Shown: piece after piece, positions 43,988 through 52,956 of the stretch | Position numbering within the stretch: position 1 is the stretch's first letter | How the letters are laid out: every line of letters begins with the position of its first letter | Assembly: GCA_051004815.1 (NCBI GenBank) | Contig: JBPCJY010000053.1 | Location: 1-64,000 of the forward strand | Direction: 5' to 3' | DNA length: 64,000 nt | Source of the DNA: JBBQXY01 sp051004815 | GTDB taxonomy: Bacteria > Chloroflexota > Ktedonobacteria > Ktedonobacterales > Ktedonobacteraceae | The notes under the pieces: model-generated | Told to the model about the DNA's origin: nothing | What the model saw: the letters and a program-made list of their open reading frames with translations, nothing else | Databases searched by the model: none | Made by a program: the position numbers and the translations under genes

Positions 43988-44707
43988 ATGAAAACAAAAT
44001 TGCTCTACCACGCAAACAGCTTTACCTTTGAATGTACAGCCAAAGTTGTCGCGGTAGAAGGCGACGAAGTGGCCCTGGACGCCACCGTCTTTTATCCCGG
44101 CGGCGGTGGCCAAATGGCAGACCATGGCACAATCTCATGGGATGATTATCAGGTTGAAGCCAGTGTGCTTGCCATGAATAAACGCGATGACATTGTCTGG
44201 CACATGCTGAGTTGCACCCCGCCACCGGTCGGAAGCGAAGTTGTTGGAACCATTGACTGGGATTTTCGCTATAAAATGATGCGCACCCATACTGCTCTAC
44301 ATATTCTCTGCGGCACCATCTGGAAAGAGTTCGGCGTGCAGGTCACTGGGGGGCAAATGTATCCTGACAGAGCGCGTATGGACTTTGCCATGGAAAACCT
44401 GAATAAAGAGCGTATAGCCTACATCGAAAAAAAAGTGAATGAAGCGGTACAGGCCGACTATCCCATTAAAGTGTATACGCTGCCACGCGAAAAGGCTTTC
44501 GCCATACCCGACTTGATACGCACAAAGATTAACCTGTTGCCACCAGGGATCGAAGAGATACGTATCGTCGAGATTGTCGGACTTGACCTGCAAGCCGATG
44601 GCGGCACCCATGTTGCCCATACAAAAGAAGTTGGCGGCATCCACATTACCAAAACCGAAAATAAGGGCAAGATCAATAAACGTCTGGAAATTATGTTAAC
44701 AAGCTAG
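43988..44707 (+). CDS. AlaX-like alanyl-tRNA editing protein
   Basis: The 239-residue protein belongs to the stand-alone editing domain family. It has the N-terminal DATVFYPGGGGQMADHGTI, the first zinc motif HTALHILCGT (HxxxH) and LQADGGTHVAHTKEVGGIHI, where the second zinc ligand region has Asp-Gly-Gly-Thr-His rather than the Cys of typical AlaRS editing sites. AlaX hydrolyses Ser-tRNA-Ala or Gly-tRNA-Ala. It lies behind an isoleucine T-box and 65 bp before ileS, an unexpected setting for an alanine-specific editor. AGGAGAGCAGC precedes the ATG. Confidence 0.85.
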   Translation: MKTKLLYHANSFTFECTAKVVAVEGDEVALDATVFYPGGGGQMADHGTISWDDYQVEASVLAMNKRDDIVWHMLSCTPPPVGSEVVGTIDWDFRYKMMRTHTALHILCGTIWKEFGVQVTGGQMYPDRARMDFAMENLNKERIAYIEKKVNEAVQADYPIKVYTLPREKAFAIPDLIRTKINLLPPGIEEIRIVEIVGLDLQADGGTHVAHTKEVGGIHITKTENKGKINKRLEIMLTS

Positions 44708-44772
44708 ATAAATAAGAGCAAGAGAAAAGGCGACAGGATGACCAGAAGTGTTGTCCTATAGAGGAGGCTGAA

Positions 44773-47700
44773 GTGTCTGTGAAATCCAGTGTATTCAAAC
44801 CAGTGACGGCGGCAGACCGCGTGGATTATCCCGCGCTAGAGCGGACCATCCAACAATGGTGGGACGCTAACGGCGTCTTGCGCATGTACCTCACCCGCAA
44901 TGAGCACAGCGACAAGCAGTTTTCGTTCCTGGATGGTCCTATCACCGCGAATAACCCCATGGGAGTTCATCATGCCTGGGGACGCAGCTATAAAGACCTA
45001 TACCAGCGCGTCAAAACGATGCAGGGTTACAAGCAGCGTTATCAAAACGGCTTTGACTGTCAGGGCCTCTGGGTCGAGGTTGAAGTCGAAAAGGAACTTG
45101 GCATGAAATCCAAGCTCGATATCGAGGCGTATGGTATCGACGAGTTCGTGCAACGTTGTAAAGAGCGCGTCTTCAAATTCGCCAAACGCCAGAGTGAGCA
45201 ATCCGTCCGCTTGGGCTATTGGATGGATTGGGGTCATGACTACTATACCCTCTCGGATGAAAATAACTATACCATCTGGTCATTCCTGAAAAAGTGTCAG
45301 GAACGCGGCCTGATCTACAAGGGGCATGACGTCATGCCCTGGTGTCCACGCTGTGCCACCGGCATCTCCAATATGGAAATGGAGTCAGAGGGATACAAAG
45401 AAATCAGCCACCTCAGCCTGTATGTACGCTTTCCATTGGTTGATCGCCCTGGCGAGTATCTCCTGGCCTGGACAACGACACCATGGACGTTAGCCGCCAA
45501 CGTCGCTGCCGCCGTTCATCCCGATCTCTCGTATGCTAAAGTTGAACAGGATGGTGAGTTTTACTACCTGGCAGAAGATCTCCTCCCTCTGTTAAAAGCC
45601 CTCAAGGGTCGCAACAAAGGGGACTATCATGTTGTCGAAACCCTCAAGGGTAGTGACATGGTGGGCTGGAGCTATCGCGGCCCCTTTGATGAGCTTCCTG
45701 CGGAGAAAGATGTAGTGCATACCGTCGTGCCATGGAAAGAAGTCAGCGCGACAGAAGGTACAGGCATCGTCCACATCGCTCCAGGTTGTGGTCGTGAGGA
45801 CTTTGGTCTCTCGAAAGAGTTTAATCTGGCTGTCGTAGCACCAGTAGACGAATTTGGCGTCTACCTCGAAGGTTACGACTGGCTCACCGGGCAGAGCGCG
45901 TCCAGCGTGGGGCAACAGGTCGCGGACAACCTGGCTCAGAAGGGATTGCTCTACCGCCCACAAAACTATAAGCATCGCTATCCAACCTGCTGGCGTTGTA
46001 AGACCGAACTGATCTTCCGTCTAGTGAACGAGTGGTTCATCTCCATGGATCAACTGCGGTACGAGATCATGGATATCGTCAAGCAAATCACCTGGGTCCC
46101 CGCCTTTGGCCTGGATCGAGAGATGGACTGGCTGCGCAACATGGACGATTGGATGATCTCCAAGAAACGCTATTGGGGCCTGGCACTGCCCATCTACGAT
46201 TGTCCACAGTGTGGCACCTTCGAGGTTGTTGGCAGCGAACATGAACTCAAAGAACGCGCTGTAGCCGGTTGGAACGTGTTTGAGGGCCATTCTCCACATC
46301 GGCCATGGGTTGATGCCGTCAAAATCCAGTGTAAAAACTGTGGCGCGGAGGTCTCACGCATCAAAGATGTCGGCAACCCCTGGCTCGATGCCGGCATCGT
46401 CCCCTTTTCGACGATGCATTACCGCACCGATCATGCCTATTGGGAGCAGTGGTTCCCCGCCGACTTTGTTACCGAGTCCTTCCCTGGCCAGTTCAAGAAC
46501 TGGTTCTACTCGATGCTGGTGATGAGTACTGTGCTTGAGAACACCGCCCCATTCAAGTCACTCTTTGCCTATGCCTTACTGATGGGTGAGGACGGGACGC
46601 CGATGCACAAATCAAAGGGCAATTCGGTGGTCTTCGATGACGCTGCCGAGCGCATCGGCTCCGACACCATGCGCTGGCTCTATGCCAACCATGTGCCTGA
46701 GCAAAACCTCAACTTCCCCCGTATTCCCACGGAGGAAGATCTGGAGAAGTCAGCACAAACGGGCTTGCCTGTGCGATTGAGCGAGAAATGGATGTTGGTA
46801 CGCCGCACACTGGATAAAATCTGGAATGTGTATGGTTTCTTTGTCAGTTACGCCAACATCGACCAGTTTGATCCAATACAGCACCATTTGCCTGTAGCCC
46901 AGCGCAGTGAGCTAGACCGCTGGATTCTCTCCGAGCTACAGCAGACTATTCGTGCAGTGGACGACGGGCTGAAACAGTATGATACCGTTAAGCCAGCAGA
47001 GGCCCTACAAGCATTCCTTGACGACCTCTCCAACTGGTACCTGCGGCGCAGTCGTGAGCGCATCTGGAAAACTGAACTGGACAATGACAAGCTGGCGGCA
47101 TATCTCACACTCTATGAGTGCCTGACCACGCTGGTCACTGTGCTTTCTCCTTTCATGCCTTTCATGACGGAAGAACTCTATCAGAACCTTGTGCGCAGCG
47201 TACACGACAAAGCACCCTTTAGCGTGCATCTCTGTGATTGGCCCCAGGTGCAGGAAGACCTGATTGATGAGCAATTGACCAATGAGACACACCTGGTGAT
47301 GCGCCTCGTTGGACTTGGTCGCTCCGCCCGTGAAAAGGCACAGATCAAGGTGCGTCAGCCTTTGAACGCGCTTTATGTGCGTGTTCCCAGTCTGGCCGAG
47401 GAAGAGGCCGTCATGCGTCTCAGCGAGCAGGTGCTGGAAGAGCTGAATATCAAACGCCTGGAGTTGATTGCCAGTGACAGCACTATGCTGGCCTATACGC
47501 TAAAGCCGCAGGTGAAGGTACTGGGGCCAAAATATGGTCCGCTAGTACAGAAAATCCTGAAGAAATTCAAAGCCCTGGATGCTCATGGCACGCAGGAGGC
47601 TGCTAAGTTGCTCAATGAGACAGGGACATTGAACTTCACCATCGATGGTCAGCAGGTAGAACTTACCTCGGATGAAGTTGAAGTAATCGCTACTGCACAA

Positions 47701-48066
47701 CCAGGCTTTGTAACCGCCGAGGAACGTGGCTATATCGTTGCTCTGGAAACAACGATCACACCTCAGTTGCGTGAAGAGGGTCTTGTACGCGACCTGACAC
47801 ATTACGTGCAAGATATGCGCAAAAAGGCCGGTTTCAGCATCGAGGATCACATCGGATTGGCCTTCTACACCAATGCCGAGTTGGCCCAGACGCTTCTCCA
47901 TTATGGCGAAGTCTTATGCTCCGAAACGCTGGCCGACAACCTGCTCGTCTCCATTGATGAGCAGGATAAACCCTCGTTCACCGAAGTCTACCGCGAGAAG
48001 GTCTCTCCAACTTCCGCCAAGAAGCTGGAAGCTTACACGGTTGAGGTCGTGTTAGGAAAAATGTAG
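44773..48066 (+). CDS. ileS: Isoleucyl-tRNA synthetase
   Basis: The 1097-residue class I synthetase starts with GTG behind GAGGAGGCTGAA. The ATP site is ANNPMGVHHAWGRSYKD, the HIGH equivalent, and the second signature is MHKSKGNSVVF (KMSKS equivalent). Between them lie the CP1 editing domain (LAWTTTPWTLAANVAAAVHP; EGTGIVHIAPGCGREDFGLS) and zinc-like clusters (CPRCATGIS, CWRCKTELIF, CPQCGTFEVV). It is longer than the ~930 residues of the E. coli type and resembles the longer class found in many bacteria and archaea, a possible mupirocin-tolerant form (inference). Expression is expected to respond to uncharged tRNA-Ile via the leader at 43661. Confidence 0.96.
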   Translation: MSVKSSVFKPVTAADRVDYPALERTIQQWWDANGVLRMYLTRNEHSDKQFSFLDGPITANNPMGVHHAWGRSYKDLYQRVKTMQGYKQRYQNGFDCQGLWVEVEVEKELGMKSKLDIEAYGIDEFVQRCKERVFKFAKRQSEQSVRLGYWMDWGHDYYTLSDENNYTIWSFLKKCQERGLIYKGHDVMPWCPRCATGISNMEMESEGYKEISHLSLYVRFPLVDRPGEYLLAWTTTPWTLAANVAAAVHPDLSYAKVEQDGEFYYLAEDLLPLLKALKGRNKGDYHVVETLKGSDMVGWSYRGPFDELPAEKDVVHTVVPWKEVSATEGTGIVHIAPGCGREDFGLSKEFNLAVVAPVDEFGVYLEGYDWLTGQSASSVGQQVADNLAQKGLLYRPQNYKHRYPTCWRCKTELIFRLVNEWFISMDQLRYEIMDIVKQITWVPAFGLDREMDWLRNMDDWMISKKRYWGLALPIYDCPQCGTFEVVGSEHELKERAVAGWNVFEGHSPHRPWVDAVKIQCKNCGAEVSRIKDVGNPWLDAGIVPFSTMHYRTDHAYWEQWFPADFVTESFPGQFKNWFYSMLVMSTVLENTAPFKSLFAYALLMGEDGTPMHKSKGNSVVFDDAAERIGSDTMRWLYANHVPEQNLNFPRIPTEEDLEKSAQTGLPVRLSEKWMLVRRTLDKIWNVYGFFVSYANIDQFDPIQHHLPVAQRSELDRWILSELQQTIRAVDDGLKQYDTVKPAEALQAFLDDLSNWYLRRSRERIWKTELDNDKLAAYLTLYECLTTLVTVLSPFMPFMTEELYQNLVRSVHDKAPFSVHLCDWPQVQEDLIDEQLTNETHLVMRLVGLGRSAREKAQIKVRQPLNALYVRVPSLAEEEAVMRLSEQVLEELNIKRLELIASDSTMLAYTLKPQVKVLGPKYGPLVQKILKKFKALDAHGTQEAAKLLNETGTLNFTIDGQQVELTSDEVEVIATAQPGFVTAEERGYIVALETTITPQLREEGLVRDLTHYVQDMRKKAGFSIEDHIGLAFYTNAELAQTLLHYGEVLCSETLADNLLVSIDEQDKPSFTEVYREKVSPTSAKKLEAYTVEVVLGKM

Positions 48067-48084
48067 TATAGCATGCTGACTTGA

Positions 48085-48139
48085 CATGCAACCGCCTGCT
48101 TACGTTTCTATTATACGTAAGCAGATGGTTGCATGTTTT
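48085..48139 (+). terminator. Intrinsic terminator of the alaX-ileS operon
   Basis: CATGCAACC (48085-48093) pairs with GGTTGCATG (48127-48135), with an inner CTGCTTACGT/ACGTAAGCAG pair, followed by TTTTA. It lies 18 bp after the ileS stop. Confidence 0.8.
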
Positions 48140-48211
48140 ATGGTCTATTATCGGAGAGAGAACAGGAATGATGAGAAACGATACATAAGTAGAACTGATG
48201 ATCTTGTCACA

Positions 48212-48559
48212 TCAATATTCTTTTGACGCATCGAGGTTTGCACGCCATAATTGCTCAAGTGTTTTCAGGTCGTCCATAAATTCGGCCAGGCTCTGGGTGG
48301 GTCCTTGTTCGAGTTCCTCAAGGACTTCAAGCGTAAATGCTTGAGCTCCTAACTCCTCCCAATCCTTTTGCAGTTTAGGATGAACAGTGGAACCAGTGGT
48401 CACTGCGAATTGAAAGTGGTTTTGCACGCTTTTCAGGTTCGCGGCATGGCTTAGAAGATACTTCCCGCTCAGCGTATTGGTTATCGTGTAGACACCGCCA
48501 GAGAGCTTGCGGTCCTTGTATTCGTTGATGATTTCTTTTCTTCTGTTCATTTCGCGCAT
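48212..48559 (-). CDS. GIY-YIG-nuclease-like small protein
   Basis: The 115-residue protein has a GIY-YIG-like core: GGVYTITNTLSGKYLLSHAA, in which GVY stands for GIY and KYLLSHAA replaces the YIG strand, then VQNHFQFAVTTGSTVHPKLQ and KDWEELGAQAFTLEVLEELE. Related small GIY-YIG-family proteins of unknown function in firmicutes share this pattern. The second motif Tyr is replaced and the catalytic Arg/Glu are unclear, so the nuclease function is doubtful. It converges with ileS. Confidence 0.7.
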   Translation of the reverse strand: MREMNRRKEIINEYKDRKLSGGVYTITNTLSGKYLLSHAANLKSVQNHFQFAVTTGSTVHPKLQKDWEELGAQAFTLEVLEELEQGPTQSLAEFMDDLKTLEQLWRANLDASKEY

Positions 48560-48620
48560 ACACTTTCTATAATGGCATTATTAACGTAGGGCTTATAATG
48601 AACAGCAGTCTCTAAATGAG

Positions 48621-50141
48621 CTAATCAAAACGTTCTGATGAGGTGTTTGCATGCACATCTTGATTGAAAGCCAAATGGGGCTGTTCTATGCCCAGTACTT
48701 GATCGGGGATGATTTTTTGCTGAGCCTGTCTCGTTTTGGGTTGCATGGTGGCCGCGGCATCGCTATCATGCATAGTCAGCCCAATAGCGGCAGCAATGAG
48801 TGCGAGCACGGCTGAAGCAATGAATGCAGCATGGTAGGCTGTGAAGTTTGGTACAGCTATACCAGTTGTACTCAGCTGCGTCAAACCTACGGCACTGATG
48901 ACACTGCTAATCAGGGCAACACCAAGCGAGGCACCGATCTGCCTCTGTGCGTTGTAGAGTGCTGATGCCTGCCCTGTCTGTGCCGACGAGATGGTCGCGT
49001 AGGAGGCCGCTTGTACAGAGGTAAATGAGAAGGCCATACCAGCACCGGTAAGGAACATCAAGGCACGCATCAGCCAGAGGGATGTATCTTGCCCTATCAA
49101 GCTCATCAATGCCATGACAATCGCGACACCCGTGAGTCCTCCAGCAACAAGTCGGCGTGGCCCAACGCCGGGATAGAGGCGTGTGACGATCTGGGTGGCG
49201 ACCAGCACGCCCACTGCTTCAGGGAATGTGGTCAGACCAGAGGTCAGTGCCGAAACGCCACGGGCTTGTTGCAGGAACAAAGGGCCAGCATAGAGCAAAC
49301 CAAGAAAACCGGCTCCAGAGAACAACGAGATGAGATTACCGGTACGGAATACTCGGTTGCGAAACAGGCGCAAGTCCAGGATGGGATGCGTGGAGCGCAG
49401 TTCGACAAAGACGAAGACAGCCATGCAGACGAGACCGATGCTTAAACTGCTCAGGATATTGACAGATGTCCAGCCAAAACTTGGCCCTTCACTCAAGGCA
49501 TACATAGTCAAAGCGAGACCGATGCCAGCCAGCAGGAAACCAGCCGAATCGAAAGAGCCAGCACTACGCTCGTGAAACTCTTGTAAGAAAATGATACCGA
49601 ATAGAAAAGCGGCAATGCCTATTGGGACATTGACATAGAATATCCAGTGCCACGACAACTTATCGATGAGCAAGCCGCCAATCACCGGCCCCGTAGCAGG
49701 AGCAAGAGCCGTTGGTATGTTGAGGATACGCGCTACCTGCACTCGTTCTGCTGGTGGGAAGGTGCGATAGAGAATAGCGGTTCCTACGGGGGTCATCGCG
49801 CCGCCACCTATACCCTGTAAAACGCGGAAACCGATGAGCATTGGTAGGCTCGATGCCAGTCCGCACAGGGCTGATGCTAGCGTGAAGAGTGCTAGCGCGG
49901 ACAGAAAAATACGCTTGGTACCCAGGCGATCACCCAACCATCCAGAAGCAGGGATAATAATGGCAAGACTGACAAGATAACCGACGACCACCGCGTCGAT
50001 TGAAGTGCCGGGTGCGTTGAACTGGCGACTCAACGAAGGAAGGGCAACAGTGACAATTGTTGAGTCCATGATACTCATGAACATGGCGGCGACGAAGACG
50101 ATACTAACACTAATCTTTGGGTTGATGGAAGAACGATACAT
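48621..50141 (-). CDS. DHA2-family drug:H+ antiporter (EmrB/QacA type)
   Basis: The 506-residue protein has 14 predicted hydrophobic helices. Typical DHA2 motifs: MSIMDSTIVTVALPSLSRQF (helix 1), GWLGDRLGTKRIFLSALALF, RVLQGIGGGAMTPVGTAILY and the later GAGFLGLLYAGPLFLQQARG. It probably exports hydrophobic or cationic drugs. The gene lies 108 bp downstream of the HTH-histidine-kinase-like regulator (50250-51170) on the same strand, so regulator and pump are likely expressed together. Confidence 0.93.
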   Translation of the reverse strand: MYRSSINPKISVSIVFVAAMFMSIMDSTIVTVALPSLSRQFNAPGTSIDAVVVGYLVSLAIIIPASGWLGDRLGTKRIFLSALALFTLASALCGLASSLPMLIGFRVLQGIGGGAMTPVGTAILYRTFPPAERVQVARILNIPTALAPATGPVIGGLLIDKLSWHWIFYVNVPIGIAAFLFGIIFLQEFHERSAGSFDSAGFLLAGIGLALTMYALSEGPSFGWTSVNILSSLSIGLVCMAVFVFVELRSTHPILDLRLFRNRVFRTGNLISLFSGAGFLGLLYAGPLFLQQARGVSALTSGLTTFPEAVGVLVATQIVTRLYPGVGPRRLVAGGLTGVAIVMALMSLIGQDTSLWLMRALMFLTGAGMAFSFTSVQAASYATISSAQTGQASALYNAQRQIGASLGVALISSVISAVGLTQLSTTGIAVPNFTAYHAAFIASAVLALIAAAIGLTMHDSDAAATMQPKTRQAQQKIIPDQVLGIEQPHLAFNQDVHANTSSERFD

Positions 50142-50249
50142 GGAAAGACACTCCGCTGATATAAAATAATTTTCATCATAAAATCATTACTTTACTACAA
50201 CGCTGCTTTTCCCTCGTTTTATTCCACAATAGTGATGCAAACGTTATCT

Positions 50250-51170
50250 TCACTGCCATGTCTCTTCAGCCAGTGGGAGAATAAACCAGAATGTTGCTCC
50301 CTTCTCGATCTGACTTTCCACTCCCACCTGTCCCCGGTGCTGTTGGATAATTGCCCTGGTAATGTATAATCCCAGCCCCAGTCCACTAGCCTGCCGCTGA
50401 CCTTGTCCGAAGCGTTCCCAGATTCTCTCTTGTTCGGATATTGGGATGCCTGGTCCCTTATCCTGCACCGCTATATAGGCTTGGGCATCACGTATTTCCA
50501 ACGAGACCTTGATTGCTTGATTAGCAGGAGAAAACTTGAGTGCATTGATAAGGTAGTGTGCCAGAGCTTGCTTGATGCGGTCTGCATCGGCTATCACCGC
50601 TACCAGATCATCAAACGGTAGTTCCTGCTCGAATGTTCTGTGGGCTGCAAGTTCTTGCTGTTGCGCGACTGTTTCTCGCACCAGTTCTGTCAGATTACAC
50701 CATACAAGAGAGAGTTCCAGCGTATTTGTCTCAATGCGAGCAGCATCGAGCAAATTTTCTGCCAGCCGCATTTCCGCGCCCATCTGCCGCTCTGCTCGCA
50801 ACAGCAAGTCTTGCAGTTTGGTGAGCAGTTCACGAGCATTATCTGGCGCAGGAGACTCCAGCGCACGCTGGAGAAGACGCCGCGCCTGTTGGAGTGCGCC
50901 TCGCGTTGTCGTCAGTGGCGTGCGCAATTCCTGCCCCACAGCGTTCATGAATTCCGCGAGAGCCGCGTGTTCAGGCAGAGAGGGAACAAGTTCCTGGGAT
51001 TGCCGACGACGCTGCTGAAAGAAAGCCTGGAAATCCGCGTCCTCAATACGGTACCCCGCACGACCAAAAGGAGTACCTTTCAACTCACCACTACGCAACC
51101 AGCGACGAACGGTATCGAGACTGACGCCAAGACGCGTTGCCACATCAGCTGTCGTGAGATAGGATGGCAT
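50250..51170 (-). CDS. Excisionase-type HTH fused to a histidine-kinase module lacking the phosphoacceptor His
   Basis: Residues 1-55 are a MerR/excisionase HTH (LTTADVATRLGVSLDTVRRW, LRSGELKGTPFGRAGYRIED). Residues 70-170 correspond to the HisKA dimerisation helix, but its H-box reads EFMNAVGQELRTPLTTTRGA: codon CAG (Gln) occupies the position of the phosphorylated His. Residues 200-306 are a complete HATPase domain (ADRIKQALAHYLINALKFSP, VQDKGPGIPISEQERIWERF, ASGLGLGLYITRAIIQQHRG). There is no membrane segment. A DNA-binding, ATP-binding one-component regulator is the simplest reading. It precedes a DHA2 exporter and is divergent from an ArsR gene. Confidence 0.9.
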   Translation of the reverse strand: MPSYLTTADVATRLGVSLDTVRRWLRSGELKGTPFGRAGYRIEDADFQAFFQQRRRQSQELVPSLPEHAALAEFMNAVGQELRTPLTTTRGALQQARRLLQRALESPAPDNARELLTKLQDLLLRAERQMGAEMRLAENLLDAARIETNTLELSLVWCNLTELVRETVAQQQELAAHRTFEQELPFDDLVAVIADADRIKQALAHYLINALKFSPANQAIKVSLEIRDAQAYIAVQDKGPGIPISEQERIWERFGQGQRQASGLGLGLYITRAIIQQHRGQVGVESQIEKGATFWFILPLAEETWQ

Positions 51171-51198
51171 ATGGGCCTCATCCTTTCACTGTAATATG

Positions 51199-51217
51199 TT
51201 ATCATAAGATATGATAA
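51199..51217. promoter_or_regulatory. Palindromic operator-like site between the HTH-kinase and ArsR genes
   Basis: TTATCATA (51199-51206) and TATGATAA (51210-51217) are perfect 8-base arms around AGA. It is in the divergent promoter region, 29 bp upstream of the HTH-kinase start and 84 bp upstream of arsR. A half-like TTATAAGATATA follows at 51222-51233. Confidence 0.6.
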
Positions 51218-51300
51218 GCGGTTATAAGATATAGAGCAGGGAAATTCTAGTTCCCTCTGTCTCAAGGTTCTCCCACTATTGAAAGAAGGGAGCATATATC

Positions 51301-51693
51301 ATGATGTCTCGAAAGAAGACGGCAGCCGCGAGATTGAATCACCCTCGTGCTAGCACTCCTCGTCGGCCACCAGAACAAGATGCCTATGTGGATTATTTTC
51401 TTTCCACTGTATGCGATCCAAGTCGCCGCTCTATTCTGGAACTGCTTGCGGAGACGAGCGGAAAAGATCCATCTGTTCTCTATGAGCGACGTTCAGGAGA
51501 GATTGCGCAAGCACTGGGATTAAGCAATGCGACCATCTCTGAGCATCTACATCAGCTTGCCGATTTGCGCCTGGTCACGACTCGCAAACAGGGAACAGCT
51601 GTCTACTATCGATTGTCGAACCATCTGCTCGTTCAAGCTTTTCTCGATTTGCTAGGCGTCCTGGATCGTCAATATCAGAAGCAGTCATCCTGA
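51301..51693 (+). CDS. ArsR-family transcriptional regulator
   Basis: The 130-residue winged-helix protein shows VCDPSRRSILELLAETSGKD, LSNATISEHLHQLADLRLVT and TRKQGTAVYYRLSNHLLVQA. No metal-binding Cys cluster (such as ELCVCDL) is present, so the inducer is not a classical metal ion; many such proteins sense small organic molecules. GAAGGGAG precedes the ATG. It is divergent from the HTH-kinase gene and shares its intergenic palindrome. Confidence 0.9.
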   Translation: MMSRKKTAAARLNHPRASTPRRPPEQDAYVDYFLSTVCDPSRRSILELLAETSGKDPSVLYERRSGEIAQALGLSNATISEHLHQLADLRLVTTRKQGTAVYYRLSNHLLVQAFLDLLGVLDRQYQKQSS

Positions 51694-52103
51694 AAGGTCT
51701 CTGGACTCTTTGACTCTTTTAGAGCATGCTTCTAGCGTCTCCTTCCTCTCCCTATATCGCACTAACCTCATCTACTTCGGCATCGAACGAAATACTTTAG
51801 ATAGTATATAATATGGATGCCCTCTCTCATTACTTCGGCTATGGCCGAAACATGCCTCTATAGCGTGCAACGAACGAAAGCACGACAACGTTTCATGATA
51901 GGAGAAAAGAGGACTGGCACTCAGATGGAGACAACCAATATTTTCTGAAATGGGAGGAAAACAGGGGAGAAGGAGGACATAGAATAGCCATTTGGAACCG
52001 TCAAGCCCACGGGTTGCGCAATGAGATACACTCAAGGAAAGAAGAGAGAAAAGCCCGTCATGCGAGCAAAGCACAATGGGCTTGCTTTTTCACATCCCCA
52101 CAC
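51694..52103. other. Intergenic region without a supported gene
   Basis: About 410 bp. It is AT-rich in the centre (TAGTATATAATATGG at 51798-51812). A 100-codon open frame on the minus strand (51772-52074) has no ribosome-binding site and a Cys/Ser/Leu-rich composition that does not suggest a real protein. No repeats noticed. Confidence 0.5.
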
Positions 52104-52886
52104 TCACTTGACACCGATGCGGACTCGGTAACTCACATACCAGGGGATGGGTTCAGACCCAAGAGATTGGAACGCAGCACTGCTGAGGCGATCAAAACTG
52201 ATCTCTTGTTCGGTGAAGCTGAACGCATTGCTCCGCGTCATCTCAAGAAACCGTGTAGCGTCTCCTTGCTCGATATGATGAAGCAACACCTCACGGGTGA
52301 AGCGGAAGTGAGCACTCTCGCGCATGTGGTCGAGATGCCTGTCCTTCGACCACAGCTTTAGGTTCTGAGGCAGCCCGCGCTCCCGAACACGTTCCACTAA
52401 GCTCTTACCAACCTCCTGAGCGAGCCAATCAAGCTCCCAATGGATGGTTGGTGGCCAATCATAGTCATACGCCGCAAAGAGTCCTCCGGGTCGGAGAATC
52501 CGAGCGATCTCGGCCAGAGTCGCAGTTGGTTCCATCCAGTGGAATGATTGGGCAGCAGTGACGATATCAGCGCACCCACCAGGCAGGCCCGTCTGATGAG
52601 CAACTCCCTCTCGATACTCGATATGTGCCGCGTAGGGATGGTCCTCGACTTTGCGTATGGCCTCTTTCCGCATGTCGGCATTGGGTTCGATCCCAATCAC
52701 CCGCTCGGCCCGCTCACCCCAGATCGCGGTGGACAGTCCAGTCCCGCTGCCCAAATCCACCATCAGGGCGGGATGCGGCATCTGAATCAACTGCGTCAGC
52801 AGATCGAGCAAAGCCGGTGGTGGTGTCGGACGCACCCGATCATAGCTGCTGGCTTTGCCAGTCCAAATTTCACTGGTTTCTGTCAT
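52104..52886 (-). CDS. Class I SAM-dependent methyltransferase
   Basis: The 260-residue protein has the SAM loop PALMVDLGSGTGLSTAIWGE (motif I), ERVIGIEPNADMRKEAI (motif II acid) and ADIVTAAQSFHWMEPTATLA with the following LRPGGLFAAYDYDWPPTIHW. This pattern is the UbiE/Tam-like small-molecule group. The C-terminal part has HMRESAHFRFTREVLLHHIE and probably forms the substrate lid. Substrate unknown. AGGAGGAAACAAC precedes the ATG. It lies downstream of the B3/4 gene on the same strand. Confidence 0.88.
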   Translation of the reverse strand: MTETSEIWTGKASSYDRVRPTPPPALLDLLTQLIQMPHPALMVDLGSGTGLSTAIWGERAERVIGIEPNADMRKEAIRKVEDHPYAAHIEYREGVAHQTGLPGGCADIVTAAQSFHWMEPTATLAEIARILRPGGLFAAYDYDWPPTIHWELDWLAQEVGKSLVERVRERGLPQNLKLWSKDRHLDHMRESAHFRFTREVLLHHIEQGDATRFLEMTRSNAFSFTEQEISFDRLSSAAFQSLGSEPIPWYVSYRVRIGVK

Positions 52887-52956
52887 GTTGTTTCCTCCTT
52901 ACTTTTTCTTGTTGTTCCCTCGCGAGCCTTTCCATCCGTCCCATCTCCTTTCACGC

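Noticed and set aside
51772..52074. 100-codon frame on the minus strand between arsR and the methyltransferase
   Set aside because: No ribosome-binding site and a composition unlike a protein; no match to any family I know.
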